Shown piece after piece: positions 7,027-10,344 of a stretch of 10,344 nucleotides of DNA; position 1 is the stretch's first letter; the number at the start of each line of letters is the position of its first letter. Source of the stretch: Limnohabitans sp. (lineage in GTDB: Bacteria > Pseudomonadota > Gammaproteobacteria > Burkholderiales > Burkholderiaceae_C); NCBI GenBank assembly GCA_024641725.1, contig JAHECM010000169.1, positions 1 to 10,344 of the forward strand. The letters are read 5' to 3'. The notes beneath the pieces are model-generated. The model saw only the letters and a program-made list of their open reading frames with translations, made no database searches and was not told where the DNA came from. Both the position numbers and the translations under genes were made by a program.

Positions 7027-7392
7027 ATGCGTCATTACGAAATCATTTTGCTGATCCACCCGGATCAAAGCGAACAAGTTCCTGCCATGCTGGAGCGCTA
7101 CAAGGGCATGATCACCACCGGCGGTGGCAAGATCCACCGTGTGGAAGACTGGGGTCGCCGTCAACTGGCGTACCAGATCAACAAGCTGGGCAAAGCGCAC
7201 TACCTGTGCGTGAACATCGAGGCCGACCAGGCTGTGATGGCTGAACTCGAACACGCGTTCAAGTTCAACGATGCTGTGCTGCGTCACCTGACCGTGCAGA
7301 AGAAAAAAGCCGACACTGGCCCTTCCTCGATGATGAAAACCGTCGAACGTGAAGAAGCCCGCAAAGCCCAACAAGCCGAATTCGCTTCTTGA
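7027..7392 (+). CDS. rpsF: 30S ribosomal protein S6
   Basis: S6 binds the central domain of 16S rRNA as a pair with S18 in the 30S platform. The 121 residues begin MRHYEIILLIHPDQSEQVPA and contain the family core IHRVEDWGRRQLAYQINK (36-53) and HYLCVNIEA (58-66). The C-terminal tail is charged and Lys/Glu-rich, as is common. ATG 7027 has a strong AAGGAG site five bases upstream. An in-frame GTG at 7003 would add eight residues that S6 proteins lack. It is the first gene of the rpsF-priB-rpsR-rplI operon and stops 16 bases before priB. Confidence 0.98.
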   Translation: MRHYEIILLIHPDQSEQVPAMLERYKGMITTGGGKIHRVEDWGRRQLAYQINKLGKAHYLCVNIEADQAVMAELEHAFKFNDAVLRHLTVQKKKADTGPSSMMKTVEREEARKAQQAEFAS

Positions 7393-7408
7393 TGCTTTTT
7401 GACGGGAA

Positions 7409-7696
7409 GTGAACCGCACCACTTTGACCGCCTGTATCGCCGAGTTTGCCGCTTTGCGCTACACACCTGCTGGCTTACCCGCTCTGGATTTGATTTTGGA
7501 GCATGCTTCTGAGCAGTCAGAAGTCGGGCAAAACCGCAAGATCCAGTTGAAAATCCGCGCTTTGGCTCTGGGCTCCCAGGCTGAGCGATTGGTCAAACAA
7601 CCGGTAGGCAGTCTTTGGCAGTTCCAAGGCTTTTTGGCCACCCCCCGTCAGGGAAAAAGTGTCGTTTTGCACATTCAAGAGTTTCAGCAAACTTAA
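7409..7696 (+). CDS. priB: Primosomal replication protein N (PriB)
   Basis: PriB is a small OB-fold single-stranded-DNA-binding protein that works with PriA to reload DnaB at stalled or collapsed forks. The 95 residues match betaproteobacterial PriB: LRYTPAGLPALDLILEH (16-32), the basic IQLKIRALALG (45-55), a hydrophobic QFQGFLATPRQGKSVVLHI stretch and a short C-terminal tail. Translation must begin at GTG 7409, because an in-frame TGA at 7400-7402 blocks any earlier start and there is no early ATG. Only a weak GGGA lies just before it, unlike the strong sites of rpsF, rpsR and rplI, so it is probably translated at a lower level. Its place between rpsF and rpsR is conserved in gamma- and betaproteobacteria. 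Confidence 0.93.
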   Translation: MNRTTLTACIAEFAALRYTPAGLPALDLILEHASEQSEVGQNRKIQLKIRALALGSQAERLVKQPVGSLWQFQGFLATPRQGKSVVLHIQEFQQT

Positions 7697-7711
7697 TTTC
7701 AGGAGGCCCTC

Positions 7712-7993
7712 ATGGCCGCATTCAAAAAATTTGACAAGAACAAGCGCCCAAAGCGCAACACTCAATCGCTGTTGTTCAAGCGCAAGCGCTTTTGCCGCTT
7801 CACCGTGACCGGTGTCGAAGAAATCGACTACAAAGATGTGGACACTCTGCGTGACTTCATCGCCGAAAACGGCAAGATCATCCCCGCCCGCCTGACTGGC
7901 ACCCGTGCCATTTACCAGCGTCAGCTCAACACCGCCATCAAGCGTGCTCGCTTCCTGGCCATGTTGCCTTACAGCGACCAACACAAAGTCTAA
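7712..7993 (+). CDS. rpsR: 30S ribosomal protein S18
   Basis: S18 pairs with S6 on the 30S platform near the mRNA exit. The protein is 93 residues with a basic N-terminus (KKFDKNKRPKR). Its core includes DYKDVDTLRDFI in variant form (YKDVDTLRDFI, 40-50) and GKIIPARLTGTRAIYQRQL (54-72), then AIKRARFLAMLPYSD, all typical of S18. Only one cysteine is present (in KRFCRF), so there is no four-cysteine zinc site. The ribosome site is a perfect AGGAGG at 7701-7706, five bases before ATG. It stops 12 bases before rplI. Confidence 0.98.
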   Translation: MAAFKKFDKNKRPKRNTQSLLFKRKRFCRFTVTGVEEIDYKDVDTLRDFIAENGKIIPARLTGTRAIYQRQLNTAIKRARFLAMLPYSDQHKV

Positions 7994-8005
7994 GGAGTCT
8001 CAACC

Positions 8006-8458
8006 ATGCAAATCATCCTGCTCGAAAAGGTTGTGAACCTGGGTAATCTGGGCGATATCGTCAAAGTCAAAGACGGTTACGCACGCAATTTCTTGATCCC
8101 TACCGGTCAAGCCCGTCGCGCCACGGAATCCAACAAGGCCGAATTCGAAGCCCGCCGCGCCGAGCTCGAAAAAGCTGCAGCTGCCAAGTTGGCCGAAGCC
8201 CAAGCCCAAGGCGAGAAGCTGTCCGGTTTGACCATCAAACTGACACAGAAAGCTGGCGTTGACGGCCGTCTGTTCGGTTCCGTGACCAACCACGACATCG
8301 CTGAAGAGCTGAACAAGCAAGGCTTTGCCGTGATCAAGTCCCAGATCCGCATGCCCAACGGTCCCATCAAGACCGTCAGCGACAACGCTGTGTCTGTGGC
8401 TTTGCACACCGACGTGGCTGTGGACGTGAACGTCAGCGTGTACGGCGAAACCGCCTGA
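8006..8458 (+). CDS. rplI: 50S ribosomal protein L9
   Basis: L9 binds domain V of 23S rRNA near the L1 stalk and helps keep reading frame and spacing between ribosomes. At 150 residues it is full length. It has an N-terminal rRNA-binding domain (MQIILLEKVVNLGNLGDIV, then VKDGYARNFLIPTGQA at 21-36), a long Ala/Glu/Lys-rich connecting helix (about 40-75) and a C-terminal domain (GRLFGSVTNHDIAEEL at about 87-102). AAGGAG at 7993-7998 overlaps the rpsR stop codon and is well spaced from ATG 8006. It is the last gene of the ribosomal operon, followed by a strong terminator. Confidence 0.98.
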   Translation: MQIILLEKVVNLGNLGDIVKVKDGYARNFLIPTGQARRATESNKAEFEARRAELEKAAAAKLAEAQAQGEKLSGLTIKLTQKAGVDGRLFGSVTNHDIAEELNKQGFAVIKSQIRMPNGPIKTVSDNAVSVALHTDVAVDVNVSVYGETA

Positions 8459-8477
8459 TCGATTTTTATTCGATCCG

Positions 8478-8510
8478 AGCCGCCTGCTTTGAAGAGCAGG
8501 CGGCTTTTTT
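8478..8510 (+). terminator. Strong intrinsic terminator after rplI
   Basis: AGCCGCCTGCT (8478-8488) and AGCAGGCGGCT (8495-8505) form a perfect 11-bp GC-rich stem with a TTGAAG loop, followed by a T-rich tract (8505-8510 and on to 8515). A second, weaker hairpin, GATCGA/TCGATC (8457-8462 with 8470-8475), overlaps the rplI stop just before it. This should end the rpsF operon and separate it from dnaB transcription. Confidence 0.93.
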
Positions 8511-8532
8511 CTTTTGCAAGACGTGTATGGGC

Positions 8533-8588
8533 ACTTATCCCATGCTGTCCACGGTTTGCCCAGAGCTTATCCACAGACTTGTCCCATG
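8533..8588 (+). promoter_or_regulatory. DnaA-box cluster upstream of dnaB
   Basis: TTATCCACA at 8567-8575 is a perfect 9/9 consensus DnaA box. Related sequences on the same strand start at 8535 (TTATCCCAT), 8545 (CTGTCCACG) and 8579 (TTGTCCCAT). These match the consensus at only 5-6 of 9 positions but share a YTRTCC core. ACTTATCCCATG at 8533-8544 recurs as ACTTGTCCCATG at 8577-8588, 11 of 12 identical. The cluster lies 46-102 bases before the dnaB ATG, so DnaA may control dnaB. It is too short and lacks an obvious AT-rich unwinding element to be proposed as an origin. Confidence 0.55.
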
Positions 8589-8614
8589 ACGTGTGACGCC
8601 GTGCGGATTAATAT
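8586..8614 (+). promoter_or_regulatory. Possible dnaB promoter
   Basis: ATGACG (8586-8591) and TAATAT (8609-8614) match the -35 and -10 consensus at 4 of 6 bases each with an ideal 17-base spacer. The start site would be near 8621 and the leader about 14 bases long. The perfect DnaA box would be centred near -50. An independent promoter is needed because of the strong terminator upstream. The match is modest. Confidence 0.35.
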
Positions 8615-8634
8615 CGGGTTTTGACGGTTTTCAC

Positions 8635-10056
8635 ATGTCCGCTGATTTTCCTCCTCACTTCGACCTGCCCATCGAGTTCTCCTCCGACCACCAAGTGGCG
8701 CAGTTGCGCGTGCCCCCTCACTCCATTGAAGCCGAATCCAGCGTACTGGGCGGTTTGCTGTTGGACAACGGTGCTTGGGACCGCGTGGGTGACATGCTCA
8801 AAGAGGGCGATTTTTACCGCCATGAGCACCAGCTCATTTTTGCGTCAATGTCCAGCCTGATCAACGCGTCCAAGCCCGCCGACGTGATCACCGTTTTTGA
8901 ACATGTGCAAAACCAGGGGCATGCGCAAGACGTGGGCGGACTGGCTTACCTCAACTCACTGGCGCAATACGTGCCCAGTGCCAGCAACATCCGTCGTTAC
9001 GCTGAAATCGTGCGAGAGCGCTCTATCTTGCGCAAACTGGTGTCGGCCAGCGATGAAATTGCCACCCAAGCCTTCAATCCCAAAGGCAAGCAGATCGACA
9101 AAATATTGGACGAGGCCGAGCAAAAAATCTTCAACATTGGAGAAGAAGGCTCCCGCATGAAGCAGGGTTTTCAGTCCATGGACACCCTGGTCGTGGAGCT
9201 GCTGGACCGGGTGCAGGAGATGGCGGACAACCCGAACGACATCACTGGCGTGCCGACAGGTTTCATTGACCTGGACAAGATGACCTCTGGCCTGCAACCG
9301 GGCGACATGGTGGTGCTGGCCGCTCGCCCGTCGATGGGAAAAACGGCGTTTGCCATCAACATTGCCGAGCATGTGGCCTTGAATGAGGGCTTGCCCGTGG
9401 CGGTGTTCTCCATGGAAATGGGCGCATCCCAGTTGGCTGTGCGTGTGGTTGGCTCGATTGGCCGGATTGACCAGGGCCATTTGCGAACTGGCAAATTGAG
9501 CGACGAAGAGTGGCCGCGCTTGACCGAAGCCATCGAGCGCCTGCGCACGGTGTCGCTGCACATTGACGAAACCCCCGGCTTGACCCCCAGCGAACTGCGC
9601 GCGAATGCCCGACGACTGGCTCGCCAATGCGGCAAATTGGGCCTGATTGTGGTGGACTACCTGCAGCTGATGAGCGGTTCGTCCAGCTCGGGGGGGGACA
9701 ACCGCGCCACGGAGCTGGGTGAAATTTCTCGGGGCCTGAAGATGCTGGCCAAAGAGCTGCAATGCCCTGTCATTGCACTGTCTCAGCTCAACCGAAGCGT
9801 GGAGCAGCGCACCGACAAGCGCCCCATGATGAGCGATCTGCGCGAGTCCGGCGCCATTGAGCAGGATGCGGACATCATCATGTTCATCTACCGCGACGAT
9901 TACTACAACAAGGATTCGAAAGAACCCGGCGTGGCTGAAATCATCATCGGCAAACAACGAAACGGTCCCACCGGGACCGTTCGTTTGGCTTTCTTGAAGC
10001 CGCTGACCCGTTTTGAGAGTCTGGCCTCAGGCGGCTACGGCAGCGACGATTACTGA
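8635..10056 (+). CDS. dnaB: Replicative DNA helicase DnaB
   Basis: DnaB is the hexameric 5'-3' helicase that unwinds the fork and recruits primase. The chosen protein is 473 residues. The N-terminal helical domain (about 24-130) begins LRVPPHSIEAESSVLGGLLL. A linker follows, then the RecA-like ATPase domain from about 205 (TGVPTGFIDLDKMTSGLQPG). The domain has Walker A ARPSMGKT (230-237), the SMEM motif (259-262), Walker B LIVVDYLQLM (337-346) and the KQRNGPTG motif (440-447) with Arg442 as the likely arginine finger. No intein interrupts these sites. ATG 8635 (MSADFPPHF) is preferred. An in-frame GTG at 8593 would add 14 residues, and neither has a clear ribosome site. A run of eight G (9690-9697) encodes part of a Ser/Gly loop at 350-354. 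Its placement after rplI is common in betaproteobacteria. Confidence 0.97.
   Translation: MSADFPPHFDLPIEFSSDHQVAQLRVPPHSIEAESSVLGGLLLDNGAWDRVGDMLKEGDFYRHEHQLIFASMSSLINASKPADVITVFEHVQNQGHAQDVGGLAYLNSLAQYVPSASNIRRYAEIVRERSILRKLVSASDEIATQAFNPKGKQIDKILDEAEQKIFNIGEEGSRMKQGFQSMDTLVVELLDRVQEMADNPNDITGVPTGFIDLDKMTSGLQPGDMVVLAARPSMGKTAFAINIAEHVALNEGLPVAVFSMEMGASQLAVRVVGSIGRIDQGHLRTGKLSDEEWPRLTEAIERLRTVSLHIDETPGLTPSELRANARRLARQCGKLGLIVVDYLQLMSGSSSSGGDNRATELGEISRGLKMLAKELQCPVIALSQLNRSVEQRTDKRPMMSDLRESGAIEQDADIIMFIYRDDYYNKDSKEPGVAEIIIGKQRNGPTGTVRLAFLKPLTRFESLASGGYGSDDY
9956..9985 (+). repeat. Inverted repeat inside the 3' part of dnaB
   Basis: AACGGTCCC (9961-9969) and GGGACCGTT (9973-9981) are perfect complements with an ACC loop. 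Allowing one bulged A (9960), AACG (9956-9959) pairs with CGTT (9982-9985), giving a 13-bp stem. It encodes the conserved RNGPTGTVR stretch about 70 bases before the stop codon. It may simply follow from the codons for Asn-Gly-Pro-Thr-Gly-Thr-Val, or it may be a 3' mRNA structure. No T-run follows. Confidence 0.6.
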
Positions 10057-10066
10057 GCCGGCTCAG
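10053..10066. repeat. Perfect palindrome over the stops of dnaB and the PhoH gene
   Basis: CTGAGCCGGCTCAG is a 14-base perfect palindrome. It contains the dnaB stop (TGA 10054-10056) and, on the other strand, the stop of the convergent PhoH-family gene (10063-10065). With no unpaired loop it makes a poor RNA hairpin and has no T-run, so it is not called a terminator. Confidence 0.6.
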
Positions 10067-10344
10067 AGCACGTCGCTGGCAAAGTCAGCCAAGCGCGAGC
10101 GTTCACCGCGCGCCAGTGTGATGTGCCCGCCGTGCTGCCAGCCCTTGAAGCGGTCCACCGCATAGGTCAGGCCCGAGGAGCCTTCGGTCAAATAGGGCGT
10201 GTCGATCTGGGCCAGGTTGCCCATGCAAATGATTTTGGTGCCCGGCCCGGCGCGGGTGATCAGTGTCTTCATTTGCTTGGGCGTCAGGTTTTGCGCTTCA
10301 TCAATGATCACGTATTTGTTCATGAAGGTGCGCCCGCGCATGAA
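10063..10344 (-). CDS. PhoH-family ATPase, PIN-PhoH type (partial, C-terminal 93 residues)
   Basis: Only the C-terminal part is in the window, and the reading frame stays open through the right edge. A Walker B motif, YVIIDEAQNLTPKQMK, follows the family sequence RGRTFMNK. Next come GTKIICMGN, QIDTPYL, SSGLTYAVDRFKG and a C-terminal HITLARGERSRLADFA. The NPYL-like/TPYL, GLTY-VDRFKG and ERS-LA features resemble the PhoH2/YlaK group, in which a PIN ribonuclease domain precedes a PhoH ATPase domain. They fit less well with the short PhoH/YbeZ (PhoL) proteins. PhoH2 proteins are reported as RNA helicase/ribonucleases. The Walker A motif and any PIN domain would lie outside the window, so the fusion is inferred. 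The ATG at 10341 is internal, not the real start. The gene converges on dnaB with six bases between the stop codons. Confidence 0.9.
   Translation of the reverse strand, partial: FMRGRTFMNKYVIIDEAQNLTPKQMKTLITRAGPGTKIICMGNLAQIDTPYLTEGSSGLTYAVDRFKGWQHGGHITLARGERSRLADFASDVL

Noticed and set aside
8459..8634. Replication origin
   Set aside because: There is only one perfect DnaA box, no clear AT-rich unwinding element and no adjacent dnaA or rpmH. A dnaB control site is the simpler reading.
8593..8634. Upstream GTG start of dnaB adding 14 residues
   Set aside because: The added residues do not resemble DnaB N-termini, there is no ribosome site, and the start would fall inside the candidate promoter.
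8956..9957. Long minus-strand open frame of 333 codons opposite dnaB
   Set aside because: It is an antisense shadow of the conserved helicase frame with a low-complexity His/Gln/Val composition and no credible start context.

Overview
The window looks like a core chromosomal segment of a GC-rich betaproteobacterium, most likely Burkholderiales and close to Comamonadaceae. This is inferred from the protein sequences, from the rpsF-priB-rpsR-rplI-dnaB gene order followed by a convergent PIN/PhoH-type ATPase gene, and from a VC_2705-type sodium:solute symporter with a long charged insert. No species is claimed. I see no insertion sequence, phage gene, CRISPR array, tRNA or rRNA, and no clear sign of horizontal transfer. 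Coding density is high and no gene-free stretch exceeds 300 bases.

Left block (1-4797), amino-sugar and PEP metabolism. glmM (+) encodes phosphoglucosamine mutase for peptidoglycan and LPS precursors. It converges on ppsR (-), the bifunctional kinase/phosphorylase that controls PEP synthase. ppsR is divergent from its own target, ppsA (+), across a 139-base intergenic region with candidate promoters and a perfect small inverted repeat. Both the target threonine and the catalytic histidine of PpsA are intact.

Middle (4798-6931), transport. A 703-residue Na+/solute symporter starts 22 bases after ppsA. The spacer holds a short hairpin and T-run that could act as a weak terminator. The protein has two additions that the LeuT fold predicts to be periplasmic: a roughly 140-residue coiled-coil-like segment and an EF-hand-like loop. 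If it carries acetate or another short acid, its link to PEP synthase would fit gluconeogenic growth on C2/C3 acids.

Right block (6932-10056), translation and replication. A TATAAT box and a structured leader precede the classic rpsF-priB-rpsR-rplI operon (S6, primosomal PriB, S18, L9), which ends in a strong intrinsic terminator. dnaB then has its own upstream region with a perfect DnaA box (TTATCCACA) and three related same-strand TCC-core sequences. This is a plausible DnaA-responsive control region for the replicative helicase.

Right edge (10063-10344). The C-terminal part of a PhoH-family ATPase gene, on the minus strand, converges on dnaB. A 14-base perfect palindrome covers both stop codons.

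I do not see a new multi-gene system. The best second-look items are the DnaA-box cluster before dnaB, the two periplasmic additions of the symporter, the rpsF leader and the ppsR/ppsA control region.
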